This document shows positions 49,675 to 58,465 of a stretch of DNA of 64,000 bases, piece by piece. The notes under the pieces are model-generated. The model saw nothing but the letters and a program-made list of their open reading frames with translations, had not been told where the DNA came from and did no database searches. How positions within the stretch are numbered: position 1 is the first letter of the stretch; every line of letters begins with the position of its first letter. Source of the DNA: Actinoplanes auranticolor (GTDB taxonomy: Bacteria; Actinomycetota; Actinomycetes; Mycobacteriales; Micromonosporaceae); contig NZ_BOQL01000021.1 in the NCBI RefSeq assembly GCF_018332655.1, forward strand, positions 62,001 to 126,000, given 5' to 3'. The translations under genes and the position numbers were made by a program.

Positions 49675-51108
49675 TCAGGGAGCCGCGTTCAGCAGGTCGA
49701 GCACGCTGTGCTGGCAGGAGTGGTTCGTGTTGACGTACGGCCCGGCCCAATGGCTGCCGTAAGCGTCGAAACTCGTCCGGCTGCGGGCGTACGCCGAATC
49801 GGCCTGCCGTCGCAGGTACCCGTCGTAAGGCCGACCGACCGCCGCGTTCAGCACACCGAGCCCGCGGATGAACGCGCCCTTGAACGAGACCCCGTCGCCA
49901 CTGCACTGATCCGGCTCGTTGGGCTCGCGCAGGATGCCGTTGTTGTTGAGGTACGTACTCGTGGTGGCCGCGTCGGCGACCCGGCGGGCCACGGTCAGCG
50001 CGTTCGCGTCGCCGGTCAGCTTGTGGAGCTGGACCAGCGCGTTGATCAGCACGCCCTGGTTGTAGGTCCAGGTGACGTCGCCGTTGTTGCGGCAGGTGCC
50101 GAGGTTGACCCCGTCGTTGACCAGGTTGGAGCTGTTGAGCATCCCGGTGCTCTGGAACCACGTCCAGCCGGCCTGGGCCCGGCCGCGGTAGACGCTGTCG
50201 CCGCCGATGCGCTGGGACAGGGCGGCGTTGAGCTGGATGTAGAGGCTGTTGGCGATGGCGTTCTTGACCGTCCGGTCGGTGCGCCAGTAGACGCCGCCGC
50301 CACAGCGGGTGTCCCAGTAGCCGAACATGTGGTCGGCGCCGGCCCGGGCGGTGTTCAGGTAGCGGCTGTCGCCGGTCCGGTCGTACGCGGCCACCCAGGC
50401 GAGCGCCCACCAGCCGGTGTCGTCCAGATACTCGTTGCGGAACTGGCCCTGCCGCGAGTTGATGTTCTTGTCGTAGGTGGCCGCGATCGCGTAGTCATAG
50501 CTGCGCATGCCGCTGACCCGGCTGGTGTCGATCAGCGCGGTGAGCGCGTTCGCGCCGGTCCACCAGCCGTTGGTGTCGAAGAGCCCGGTGCCCTGGTCGA
50601 AGCGCATCATCAGCGCGGTCGCCGCGGCGGTGCGCCGGTCCCCGGCGTTCCAGTTGCTGCGGGCCCAGCCGGTGCAGGTGAGCTCGGGCCGGTCGCCGGC
50701 CTTGCCGCAGGCGCGCAGCACGCCGACGCCGCGCGAACCCCAGTTGTCCACATTGAACATGGTGGTGCGTGTGCCGGCGGAGCCGGCCGGGACCGTGGTG
50801 TCACCGAGGCGGCTGTCGCCCGACCAGGTGCGTCCGCCGTCGAAGGAACGGTCCAGCCACACCTGGTCGCCGGCCCGGCCGTTCTCGACGGTCGCCCAGA
50901 TCATCGCGTCGGTGTCGTTGACGTGCACCTGGAACGAGCGGCCGTACAGGGTGGTGCTGGTGGCGACGCGGTCGCCGGGGGAGAGGGCCGGGTCGCGGGC
51001 GTCGCAGTAGCGGTTGCAGACGGTGGCGGCCTGAGCGGGGGAGACGGTCTGGGCCTGGAGGAGGACGGTGGCGGCGACCGTGAGGACGGCGATCGACTTG
51101 GCGCGCAT
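49675..51108 (-). CDS. Secreted GH76 alpha-1,6-mannanase
   Basis: 477 residues. Signal peptide about 1-28. An N-terminal segment (about 29-150; VHVNDTDAMIWATVENGRAG, with Cys pairs) precedes a GH76 (alpha/alpha)6 barrel in which NEYLDDTGWWALAWVAAYD carries the catalytic Asp pair. VKNAIANSLYIQLNAAL and WTYNQGVLINALVQL are further family blocks. It cleaves alpha-1,6-mannan of fungal or actinobacterial walls. A promoter with direct repeats lies upstream (51143-51175). ATG 51108 has AGGTAACCC upstream. Confidence 0.92.
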   Translation of the reverse strand: MRAKSIAVLTVAATVLLQAQTVSPAQAATVCNRYCDARDPALSPGDRVATSTTLYGRSFQVHVNDTDAMIWATVENGRAGDQVWLDRSFDGGRTWSGDSRLGDTTVPAGSAGTRTTMFNVDNWGSRGVGVLRACGKAGDRPELTCTGWARSNWNAGDRRTAAATALMMRFDQGTGLFDTNGWWTGANALTALIDTSRVSGMRSYDYAIAATYDKNINSRQGQFRNEYLDDTGWWALAWVAAYDRTGDSRYLNTARAGADHMFGYWDTRCGGGVYWRTDRTVKNAIANSLYIQLNAALSQRIGGDSVYRGRAQAGWTWFQSTGMLNSSNLVNDGVNLGTCRNNGDVTWTYNQGVLINALVQLHKLTGDANALTVARRVADAATTSTYLNNNGILREPNEPDQCSGDGVSFKGAFIRGLGVLNAAVGRPYDGYLRRQADSAYARSRTSFDAYGSHWAGPYVNTNHSCQHSVLDLLNAAP

Positions 51109-51142
51109 GGGTTACCTCCGTGCGGTGGGTGCACTCGGTAAC

Positions 51143-51175
51143 TGTTAATAAAGTACACATATTGTTAATAGTCAA
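51143..51175 (-). promoter_or_regulatory. GH76 promoter with 20-bp-spaced direct repeats
   Basis: TGTTAATA occurs at 51143-51150 and again at 51163-51170, exactly 20 bases apart, in the only clearly AT-rich stretch nearby. On the minus strand TTGACT (51170-51175) with TATTAA/TTATTA about 18 bases on forms a plausible promoter. The repeats suggest an activator or repressor binding on one face of the DNA. Confidence 0.5.
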
Positions 51176-51178
51176 TGC

Positions 51179-51952
51179 CTACTCGCCCCGGAACACCGGA
51201 GTGCGCCGCTGCAGGCTCGCGGCGATACCTTCGGCGCTGTCGCGGGTCTGCCACAGGGCGGCCTGCTCGGCGAGCTCGTGCTCCAGGGCCCGGCGGACCC
51301 GCTGCGGCAGGTCACCGCGCAGGGTCGCGCGGATCGACCGTACGGCCAGCGGCGCGACCGCCGCGATCGAGCGCGCCCATTGCAGGGCCGTCTCGCGCAC
51401 CTGCCCCGGCTCGGCCAGCCGGTCGGCCAGCCCGATGGCGACCGCCTCCTCGCCACCCACCCGGCGGGCGGTCAGCAGCAGATCGGTGGCCAGCTGCCGG
51501 CCCACCAGCTCCGGCAGGGTGACGCTGAGCCCGAAGCCCTGGTGGAAACCCAGCCGGGCGAAGTTGGCGACGAACCGGGTCGACGGCTCGGCCACCCGGA
51601 AGTCCGCGGCGCAGGCCAGCCCGAGGCCACCGCCGACCGCCGTGCCCTGCACCGCGGCGATGATCGGGGTACGCACGTCGAAAAGCTGGGCCGCCCGCCG
51701 GTACAGACCCTCGGCGGCGGCCACCTTGTCCTCGACGAAGCCCGCCGAACCCAGATCCGCACCCCCGCAGAAGTTCTTGCCCTCGGCCGCCAGCACGATC
51801 ACCCGGCAGCCGGCGTCGTCGTCCAGGGCGGCGGCGGCATCGGCGAGCCGTCCGATCAGCTCGGCGTCGACATGGTTGTTCGGCGGGCGCCGCAGTTCGA
51901 GCAGCCCTATCCCGTCCGTGACGGACACCGCCAGTTCATCGCTCGATTCCAC
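51179..51952 (-). CDS. Enoyl-CoA hydratase/isomerase family protein
   Basis: 257 residues of the crotonase fold: KNFCGGADLGS (oxyanion-hole segment), VQGTAVGGGLGLACAADFRV and FHQGFGLSVTLPELVG. The typical second catalytic Glu positions are not both obvious, so it may be a hydratase, isomerase or other crotonase. GTG 51952 start. It lies alone between the GH76 promoter and the 16-bp repeat. Pathway unknown; no adjacent acyl-CoA genes. Confidence 0.88.
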   Translation of the reverse strand: MESSDELAVSVTDGIGLLELRRPPNNHVDAELIGRLADAAAALDDDAGCRVIVLAAEGKNFCGGADLGSAGFVEDKVAAAEGLYRRAAQLFDVRTPIIAAVQGTAVGGGLGLACAADFRVAEPSTRFVANFARLGFHQGFGLSVTLPELVGRQLATDLLLTARRVGGEEAVAIGLADRLAEPGQVRETALQWARSIAAVAPLAVRSIRATLRGDLPQRVRRALEHELAEQAALWQTRDSAEGIAASLQRRTPVFRGE

Positions 51953-51992
51953 CAGGTCAGAATGCTCGACACCGGAAACCCGGCGGAAACCG

Positions 51993-52116
51993 GCCTGGTT
52001 GTCGCCGAGGTCGCCGCCCGGCCTGGTGGCCGCCCGGCCTGGTGGCCGCCCGGCCTGGTGGCCGCCCGGCCTGGTGGCCGCCCGGGCTGGTTGTCGCCCG
52101 GGGCTGGTTGCCGCTC
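51993..52116. repeat. 16-bp tandem repeat (minisatellite)
   Basis: GCCTGGTGGCCGCCCG is repeated head to tail four times perfectly from 52021 (52021, 52037, 52053, 52069), followed by diverged copies at 52085 and 52101 and preceded by a partial one at 51993. It lies between the start of the hydratase gene (51952) and the stop of the DinB gene (52115). 16 is not a multiple of 3, so it is not a protein repeat in either gene. Confidence 0.88.
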
Positions 52117-52615
52117 AGGCGGACGGCGCTCGGGTTCGGCCCGGCCTGGCCGCGAGGAGCTGCTCGCGCAGGATGTCGGCGTGGCCGCAGTGCTGGGCCA
52201 GCTCCCGCAGCACCTGCACGTACAACGCCCACATCGACCGCACCTTCCGGCCGGTGAGCACGTGGTCGAGGCCGAGCGTCCGTGCCGCCGTACGGGAATC
52301 CTCGCACGCGGCGCGGTGCGCCGCCTGGACCGACGCGATGGTGTCCCTCGAGGTGAGGATGAAGGAGCGGCCCGGGGTGGCGGCCACGCCGAGTTCCTTG
52401 AGCGACCGGCCGGTCAGGACGTGGCCGAAGTAGAACCTCTCGACGTACGTCAGGTGCTTCACCAGGCCGAGCAGCGTCGTGCGGGACGGTACGAGGGAGG
52501 CGCGCGTCTCGGCCTCGCTCAGGGCCCGGAGGCTGTCGTGCGCGGCCCAGCGGTGCTCGTCGAGCAGCTGGTCGAGGCGGGTACGGAGGTCGAGGGTCCA
52601 CGGCGGTTGACCCAT
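52115..52615 (-). CDS. DinB/DUF664-family protein
   Basis: 166 residues of a four-helix DinB-like bundle: LRTRLDQLLDEHRWAAHDSL, TTLLGLVKHLTYVERFYFGHV and LRELAQHCGHADILREQL, with His residues at the positions that bind metal in the family (HLTYVERFYFGH and HCGHADI). Such proteins are thiol S-transferases or metal enzymes of unclear role. ATG 52615. It is divergent from the XRE-cupin gene. Confidence 0.85.
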   Translation of the reverse strand: MGQPPWTLDLRTRLDQLLDEHRWAAHDSLRALSEAETRASLVPSRTTLLGLVKHLTYVERFYFGHVLTGRSLKELGVAATPGRSFILTSRDTIASVQAAHRAACEDSRTAARTLGLDHVLTGRKVRSMWALYVQVLRELAQHCGHADILREQLLAARPGRTRAPSA

Positions 52616-52682
52616 GGCAGCTCCCGTCGGTGGTGGGCGATGGACCGAGCATCCGGATCGCGGCCGCCGGGTGCAAAGTCCA

Positions 52683-52696
52683 TTGCCAAATGGCAA
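52683..52696. promoter_or_regulatory. Candidate operator of the XRE-cupin regulator
   Basis: TTGCCA-N2-TGGCAA, a perfect inverted repeat, lies 9 bases before the XRE-cupin ATG and between the two divergent genes. It could serve autoregulation and control of the DinB gene. Confidence 0.6.
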
Positions 52697-52705
52697 GCTG
52701 CGGTG

Positions 52706-53284
52706 ATGGACGAGGTCGAGCACGACGTGCTGGCGGGCGTGGCCGGACGGCTCCGGGAGCTGCGCCGCTCGCGCGGGGCCAAGCTGACCGACGTGGCGCA
52801 GCAGACGGGCCTGACGCCGAGCACGCTGTCCCGGCTGGAGACCGGCAAGCGGCGGCCCACGCTGGAGCAGCTGCTGCCGCTGGCCCGCGCGTACGGCACC
52901 ACGCTGGACGAGCTGGTGGGCGCCCGCGACACCGGCGATCCCCGCATCCACCTTCGCCCGGTCACGTACCGCGGCATGACGTTCGTGCCGCTGACCCGGC
53001 GGGCGGGCGGCATTCAGGCGTTCAAGGTGATCTACCCGCCGGCGTCGCGCTGGGGCGAGCCGGTGCCGCGCACCCACGAGGGCTACGAGTGGCTCTACGT
53101 CATGAACGGATACGTCACCCTGCTGCTGGGCAAACGGCGCCTGCGGCTGGGTCCGGGCGAGGCGGCCGAGTTCGACACCGGTGTCCCGCACTGGATCGGC
53201 AGCGCCGACGAGAATCCGGCCGAGCTGCTCACCCTGATCGGCATCCAGGGCGAACGGGTGCACCTCGCCACGTCGGCACCCTGA
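52706..53284 (+). CDS. XRE-cupin transcriptional regulator
   Basis: 192 residues: N-terminal XRE helix-turn-helix (RLRELRRSRGAKLTDVAQQT, then LTPSTLSRLETGKRRPTLEQ) and a C-terminal cupin_2 barrel (THEGYEWLYVMNGYVTLLLG, with GVPHWIG). The cupin may bind a small ligand. ATG 52706. Regulators of this type often control neighbouring stress or sugar genes; here the DinB gene is divergent and the debranching enzyme convergent. Confidence 0.9.
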   Translation: MDEVEHDVLAGVAGRLRELRRSRGAKLTDVAQQTGLTPSTLSRLETGKRRPTLEQLLPLARAYGTTLDELVGARDTGDPRIHLRPVTYRGMTFVPLTRRAGGIQAFKVIYPPASRWGEPVPRTHEGYEWLYVMNGYVTLLLGKRRLRLGPGEAAEFDTGVPHWIGSADENPAELLTLIGIQGERVHLATSAP

Positions 53285-53302
53285 CCCCGCCAGGACACCG
53301 GC

Positions 53303-55213
53303 TCACAGCGACAACAGCAGCAGGGGAGCGGCGGCGGCCCACGCCTGCGGCGAGCACGAGTGCGGGTACGGCACCGGCCCGTACCCCCGCTCACGGGCCA
53401 GCCCGGTCATCACCTCGGGCAGCCGGCCGTCGCCGAAGGACGCGGCAGCGAGCAACCCGTCGGCGATCCGCGCCGCCTCGGCCCGGCGCCCGGCGGCGGC
53501 CAGGCCGGCGACTGCGATCGCCGTGTCGTGCGGCCACACCCCGCCGCGGTGGTAGGACATCGGGTGGTACGGCGTCTGTCCCGCGGCCAGGGTCCGTACG
53601 CCCCAGCCGGAGAAGAAGTCGTCGCCCGCCAGCCGGTCAGCCACCGTGGCCGCCCAGTCGTCGGCGAGCAGTCCGCACCACAGCAGATGACCGGCGTCGG
53701 ACGCCGCCGCGTCGACGGCGGTGCCCGTGCCGTCGAGGGCCAGCGCCACGAAGCCGTCCGGCAGCCGGAAGTCGCGGGCGAACCGGTCGCGCAGTCCGGC
53801 CGCGGCCGTGGTGAGCATGGCCGCCCACGCCGGGTCACCCCAGACGTGCGTGGCGAGCCGGGCGGTGCCCAGCAGCGCGCGGTACGCGTACCCCTGGGCC
53901 TCGGCCACCGCGATCGGGCCGGTGGCCGGGGTGCCGTCCGAGAAGACGATCGAGTCGGCGGAGTCCTTCCAGCAGTGGTGGACCAGGCCCGGCAGGTCGG
54001 TGCGGTACCGCAGATACCCGGCCGCCAGCCCGCCCGGCCCGAACATCCAGCCGACCGCGGCCCGGGCCGCCTGCTCCAGCTCCTTGGCCGGCAGGTCGTC
54101 ACCGGTCACCTCGTGGTGGGCGGCGAGCAGCATGAGGAACAGCGGGGTGGCGTCGACGGACCCGTAGTAGCGGGCGTACGGCACTTCGCCGGTGGTGGCG
54201 AGCTCGCCGTGGCGCATCTCGTGGAGCACCTTGCCCGGCTCCTCGATCCGGGAGTCGTCGGTCGTGCGGCCCTGGGCCGCGGCCAGGACCCGCAGGGTGC
54301 CGGCGGCCAGCTCGGGGCGGTGGGACAGGGCGAACAGCGAGGCGAGGAGGCTGTCGCGGCCGAAGACCGTGAGGAACCACGGCGCACCCGCGGCCGGCAC
54401 GACGGCCCCGGGCACGCCGGGCGCCGGCATGCAGAGGGCGTCGAGGTCGGCGAGGCCCTGCCGTACGCAGCGGTTCAGGTCATCCTGAGGCGCCGAAGGT
54501 GAACCTGCGGTGTCGGTCCAGGATGACGCACCCGCCTCGCCGAGCTCGGCGGCGTCGCCGACTTTGACCGCACCGGCCACCTCGCCGGTACCGGTCGCAA
54601 TGGCCGCGCCTACGTCCTCGACGAACCCGCCAGCCGCCACCGCCCCGCCTGACACCGTGACCTCCAGCGTCACCGAAGCCAGCGGCGGCACCACGACCAT
54701 CCACTCCAGACGGCCAGCGGACAGCTGAGCGGTCGGAGAGGCCCGAATCGTAGTGGTGCGCTCGAATCCCCGCCGAGCGTAGGACAAGACCAGCCGGCCG
54801 TTCACCACCTCGGCCCGGCGGACCGCATCCGACTTGTCGAAGGTGCGCGCCGAACGCAGCTCGAACTGGTCGGCGAAGTCGGCCGCCACCTCGTAGCCGA
54901 CCTCAACGGTCTGCGCTGCGCCCAGGTAACTGGTCAGCGTCAGCGACTCGACCAGACGGCCGGGCTCCAACCGCCGCCGCCGGACCACCGCATAGGGCGG
55001 ATCCTCATGCCGGGCCGTCTCCGGCGCGTAGACCGTCGAGGCCGCATCGGTGCGCAGCGCCCGCAAGCGTGCGCCCGGGACCCACAGCACCAGTCGCGAC
55101 AGGTGACGGCAGTCGTCGACGAAGAATCCGTCCACCGCCGAGCCCCCGACGTCCGCGCCGGCGGCGGTGGTCAGCAGACACGTGGTGCCCGCGACCACCG
55201 AGTGTCCGCTCAC
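53303..55213 (-). CDS. Amylo-alpha-1,6-glucosidase/debranching-type glycoside hydrolase
   Basis: 636 residues: an N-terminal glycogen-debranching-N domain (about 1-250; TTAAGADVGGSAVDGFFVDD) and a C-terminal (alpha/alpha)6 barrel with FLTVFGRDSLLASLFAL and MSYHRGGVWPHDTAIAVAGL, the latter resembling the GDE_C catalytic motif. It is likely a cytoplasmic exo-acting glucosidase on branched oligosaccharides. GTG 55213 overlaps the stop of the preceding gene as GTGA. It is the last of four minus-strand genes joined by 4-base overlaps. Confidence 0.85.
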   Translation of the reverse strand: MSGHSVVAGTTCLLTTAAGADVGGSAVDGFFVDDCRHLSRLVLWVPGARLRALRTDAASTVYAPETARHEDPPYAVVRRRRLEPGRLVESLTLTSYLGAAQTVEVGYEVAADFADQFELRSARTFDKSDAVRRAEVVNGRLVLSYARRGFERTTTIRASPTAQLSAGRLEWMVVVPPLASVTLEVTVSGGAVAAGGFVEDVGAAIATGTGEVAGAVKVGDAAELGEAGASSWTDTAGSPSAPQDDLNRCVRQGLADLDALCMPAPGVPGAVVPAAGAPWFLTVFGRDSLLASLFALSHRPELAAGTLRVLAAAQGRTTDDSRIEEPGKVLHEMRHGELATTGEVPYARYYGSVDATPLFLMLLAAHHEVTGDDLPAKELEQAARAAVGWMFGPGGLAAGYLRYRTDLPGLVHHCWKDSADSIVFSDGTPATGPIAVAEAQGYAYRALLGTARLATHVWGDPAWAAMLTTAAAGLRDRFARDFRLPDGFVALALDGTGTAVDAAASDAGHLLWCGLLADDWAATVADRLAGDDFFSGWGVRTLAAGQTPYHPMSYHRGGVWPHDTAIAVAGLAAAGRRAEAARIADGLLAAASFGDGRLPEVMTGLARERGYGPVPYPHSCSPQAWAAAAPLLLLSL

Positions 55214-56604
55214 GCCGCCCGGAGCAGGTCGAGGGTCAGGGCCGCGGTCCAGCTGAAATCGCTCGCACCGTGGCCCGCGCCGGTCAGCGGGTCGAGGTAC
55301 TCCCGGAAGCCGGCGGTGCGTACCCGGTCCAGCAGGCGCCGACGCAGGTCGTCGGCGAGGGCCGTCTCGCCGTGCAGCCGCAGCCCGTGCCAGAACAGCC
55401 AGCTGGTGTTGATCCACCCCGGCCCGCGCCAGTAGCGGCCCGGGTCGTGGTCGGCGGCGGTGAGGTCGTACGACGGCAGCGGACACGCCTCGTGCAGCCG
55501 GAACCGGTCACTGAGCGCGGTTCTCACCAGCTCGGCGGCGACCGGCAGGTCCGGCACGACGAGCGGAGCCAGTCCTCCTACGGAATAGGTTCGGATGAGG
55601 TGGCTGGTGTGCGCGTCACGAGGAAAGAACATCCCGGCGGCCGGATCGTACAGAGTGGACACCAAGGCGGCCGTGAGGCGGGCGGCGGCCGCCAGGTGGG
55701 GCTGCGGGTCGCGGCCCAGCTCCGCCGCCATCGAGGCCAGTGCGTGCTCGCCGGCGGCCAGCAGGGCGTTGCACAGCGGGTCCTCCACCGCGAAACCGTG
55801 CACCTGCAACGAATCGGCGTAGCCGGCGTCGCGATAGTCGCGCGCCAGCCGGACGTAGCGACCGTAGTCCTCGTCGGTGGGGCGTTCCGCGGCGACGCCG
55901 TGGTTGAGGTCGCGGCGGGTGAATGCGGTCGCCGGCACCGGGATCACCCGCGAAAGTGGCGAATCCCAGGCCGGGCTGTTGTCCATGCCGGATTCCCACG
56001 GGTGCACGACCGACATCAGCCCGCTGCCGGTGAGGTCGCGCCGGGTCGTGAGGTAGCGGTGCCACCGCACCAGCCGGGGGTAGATCCGGGGCAGGAAGCC
56101 GCGGGCGCGGGCCGTCGCGGGGTCCGTCAGGTAGGTCGACCAGGCGGCGAGCGCGTGCGCGGGCGGCTGGACGATGCCGGAGGTCGGCACGCCCGGCGCG
56201 CCGGGCACGGCCCCGGAACGCCAGAACGCGGGCCCGGGGAAGTAGGCGTCGGCCCGCACGTGCGGGTCGAACACGATGTGCGGCACGCGCCCGTCGCGCC
56301 ACTGCGCGCCCAGCAACGACTCCAGCTCCCGCTGGGCCCGGGCGGGGGACAGGTGGCGCAGCCCGATCGCGATGAAGGCCGAGTCCCAGCTCCACTGGTG
56401 CGGATAGAGCGCGGCGGCCGGCACGGTGGCGCACTGCCGCCAGTTCGCGGCCAGCACCCGCCGGGCGCCCCGGTCCAGGTCGTCGACCACGCCGGCCCCT
56501 CTCACGGCCGGCACCTGCCGGGCACCCCGGTGCAGGTCGTCGATCACGCCGGCCCCTCTCACGGCCGGCGCCCGCCGGGCATCCCGGTCCAGATTGTCGA
56601 TCAC
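55210..56604 (-). CDS. GH63-type (MGH/glucosidase) hydrolase with repeated N-terminal segment
   Basis: 464 residues (from the first GTG). The (alpha/alpha)6 catalytic part has LYPHQWSWDSAFIAIGL, VIPVPAT, HPWESGMDNSPAWD with acidic catalytic residues, and RYWRGPGWINTSWLFWHGL, as in GH63 glucosidase and mannosylglycerate hydrolase relatives. The first 57 residues are three near-identical 19-residue units, each starting with a GTG and the last two following an AGAGGGG sequence. Real start: 56604 (GTGA overlap with upstream gene), 56547 or 56490. Part of a four-gene operon. Substrate unknown; alpha-glucoside or alpha-mannoside. Confidence 0.82.
   Translation of the reverse strand: MIDNLDRDARRAPAVRGAGVIDDLHRGARQVPAVRGAGVVDDLDRGARRVLAANWRQCATVPAAALYPHQWSWDSAFIAIGLRHLSPARAQRELESLLGAQWRDGRVPHIVFDPHVRADAYFPGPAFWRSGAVPGAPGVPTSGIVQPPAHALAAWSTYLTDPATARARGFLPRIYPRLVRWHRYLTTRRDLTGSGLMSVVHPWESGMDNSPAWDSPLSRVIPVPATAFTRRDLNHGVAAERPTDEDYGRYVRLARDYRDAGYADSLQVHGFAVEDPLCNALLAAGEHALASMAAELGRDPQPHLAAAARLTAALVSTLYDPAAGMFFPRDAHTSHLIRTYSVGGLAPLVVPDLPVAAELVRTALSDRFRLHEACPLPSYDLTAADHDPGRYWRGPGWINTSWLFWHGLRLHGETALADDLRRRLLDRVRTAGFREYLDPLTGAGHGASDFSWTAALTLDLLRAA
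56434..56604. repeat. 57-bp tandem repeat (three copies) spanning the translation start
   Basis: Copies begin at 56604, 56547 and 56490 on the minus strand. Each starts with GTG, encodes G-V-(I/V)-D-(N/D)-L-(D/H)-R, and the second and third GTGs follow GAGAGGGGCCGGC. The last copy diverges into the normal protein. Confidence 0.85.
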
Positions 56605-57419
56605 GCCGGCACGCTGACGTCGTGGCGGCGCAGGAAGCCCGGCACAGCAGCCACGGCGGCGGCCGGCTCGCCGCGCAGCCGGCACTCCAGCGCCAGGTGA
56701 CCGTCGTAACCGATGGCGTCGAGGGTGCCCAGCAACGCCGCCCAGTCGAGGTGCCCGGCGCCCGGCTGAAAGCGGTTGGAGTCGCTGACCTGCACGTGAC
56801 CGAGGTGGGCGGCCGCCTTGACCAGCGCCGAAGTGGGCTCGTCCTCCTCGATGTTCATGTGGTACGTGTCGGCCAGCACCTTCAGCGACGGCAGCCCGAC
56901 CGCACCGATGAGGTCCACCGCCTGCTCCAGCCGGTTCACCATGTGGTCCTCGTAGCGGTTGAGCGGCTCTAGGACGAGCGTCGCCCCCTCGCGCGCGGCG
57001 TGCTCACCCAGCTCGGCGAGGCCGTCCAGCAGCACGGCCCGGTCCTGCTCCTCGCTGCGGGGTGGCTCGAACGGCGGCAGCCGCCGGGAGAACATGCCCC
57101 AGGACGCCGGGGTGCACGCCACCGCGCCGGGGCCGCCCACCTCGGCGATCACCGACAGCTGCGACTTGAGCTGGGCGACGGCGTCGCGGCGCAGCTCCGG
57201 GTCGAAGGCGCCGAAGAAGTGCCGCATGTCGACACACACCGACGGCATGGGCACCCCGTCGCGGGCCGCCCGGCGCAACTCGCCGAGCCGGTCGCGGAAC
57301 GCGAAGCCGCCGTGGCCGCGCAGCTCGATGGCGTCGTAACCGGCGCGCCGGGCGAACTCGAACTTCTTCTGCAGCGTCTCGCCGGGCAGCAACTGCTCCT
57401 GGCAGGAAATTCTGATCAC
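56601..57419 (-). CDS. TIM-barrel sugar isomerase/epimerase (AP-endonuclease-2 superfamily)
   Basis: 272 residues of the xylose-isomerase-like TIM-barrel family: QEQLLPGETLQKKFEFARRA, FDAIELRG-type second strand (YDAIELRGHGG), VLEPLNRYEDHMVNR, VLADTYHMNIEEDEP and HVQVSDSNR carry the Glu/Asp/His metal ligands of the family. Members are isomerases, epimerases or dehydratases. ATG 57419 overlaps the previous stop as ATGA. Confidence 0.88.
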   Translation of the reverse strand: MIRISCQEQLLPGETLQKKFEFARRAGYDAIELRGHGGFAFRDRLGELRRAARDGVPMPSVCVDMRHFFGAFDPELRRDAVAQLKSQLSVIAEVGGPGAVACTPASWGMFSRRLPPFEPPRSEEQDRAVLLDGLAELGEHAAREGATLVLEPLNRYEDHMVNRLEQAVDLIGAVGLPSLKVLADTYHMNIEEDEPTSALVKAAAHLGHVQVSDSNRFQPGAGHLDWAALLGTLDAIGYDGHLALECRLRGEPAAAVAAVPGFLRRHDVSVPA

Positions 57420-58465
57420 GGGAACTTCAACACCACCTGGAGTGCCTCGTGGGGACGGCGGTCGAGCATGCGGTACGCGGCCGCCGCCTCTTCCACCGGG
57501 ATGACATGGGAGACGAGCCCGGCCGGGTCGATCTGGCGCTCCACGGCCAGCCTCAGGAACGTGCGGTTCAGGCGACCCTGATCCCAGCGCCCCGCGACGT
57601 CCGGCGGCACCCCGCCGATCTGCGAGCAGATCAGCCGTACGCGGTTGTGGTGGAACTCGTCGCCGAGCCGCAGCCCGACGCCGTCGCCCTGGTAGAACCC
57701 GGCCGCGACCACCCGGCCGTTGACCGCGACCGCGCGGATCGCCTCGTGCAGCGCCGGGTACGAGCCGCTGATCTCGATCGCCACGTCGGCGCCCCGGCCC
57801 TCGGTGAGCTGACGCAGCTGCGGGCCGACCGTGCCCTCGCGCACGTCGACGATGGCGTCGGCGCCGTACTCCAGGGCTTTCTCCAGGCGGCCCGGAACCG
57901 CGTCGACCGCCACGACCGAACCGCCGGAGAGCTGGACGAGCCGGGTGGTGAGCAGGCCCAGCACACCCTGGCCGAAGACGGCGACGGTCTCACCCAGATG
58001 TACGTCCGCGGCCAGCACGGCGTTGAGGGCGACCGCCCCGACCCGGGCGAAGGTGGCCGCGACCGGGTCCAGGCCCGCCGGGATCGTGCAGCCGCGCAGC
58101 TTCTCGGCGGGCAGCACGGCTTCGGCGCGGTGGCCCCAGATGCCCCACACCTGCGCGCCGACCGCGGGGATACCCGGGTCATCGGCCACGTCCGCGGCGA
58201 CCTCGACGACCTCGCCGACCTCCGAGTAGCCCAGCCCGGCGATGGGATAGCTGAGCCCGGTTGTGTCGTCGACGAACAACCGCAGGTCCGGGTCCCAGGA
58301 CTTGTTCAGGTACGGGTTCGTCCCCCGGTACGCGGTCAGCTCCGTGCCGGCCGAGATGCCGGAGAAGCTGGTGTGCACGCGAATCTGGCCGGGGCCGAGT
58401 TTCGCGGTGGGCTGGTCGACCACCTCGACGCAGCGCGGAGAGGTGAACTGAACTGTCTGCGGCAC
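57416..58465 (-). CDS. MDR-superfamily zinc-type dehydrogenase
   Basis: 349 residues: a GroES-like domain with FSGISAGTELTAYRG, then the Rossmann GETVAVFGQGVLGLL and VVAVDAVPGRLEKALEYGADAI. The usual structural Cys cluster is missing. It is the first gene of a four-gene operon and probably oxidises a sugar or sugar alcohol with NAD(P). The region before it shows no strong promoter box. Confidence 0.82.
   Translation of the reverse strand: MPQTVQFTSPRCVEVVDQPTAKLGPGQIRVHTSFSGISAGTELTAYRGTNPYLNKSWDPDLRLFVDDTTGLSYPIAGLGYSEVGEVVEVAADVADDPGIPAVGAQVWGIWGHRAEAVLPAEKLRGCTIPAGLDPVAATFARVGAVALNAVLAADVHLGETVAVFGQGVLGLLTTRLVQLSGGSVVAVDAVPGRLEKALEYGADAIVDVREGTVGPQLRQLTEGRGADVAIEISGSYPALHEAIRAVAVNGRVVAAGFYQGDGVGLRLGDEFHHNRVRLICSQIGGVPPDVAGRWDQGRLNRTFLRLAVERQIDPAGLVSHVIPVEEAAAAYRMLDRRPHEALQVVLKFP

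Noticed and set aside
52021-52116. Possible CRISPR array from short repeats
   Set aside because: The 16-bp units are contiguous with no spacers and no cas gene is present; the 36-bp and 57-bp repeats elsewhere are coding tandem repeats.
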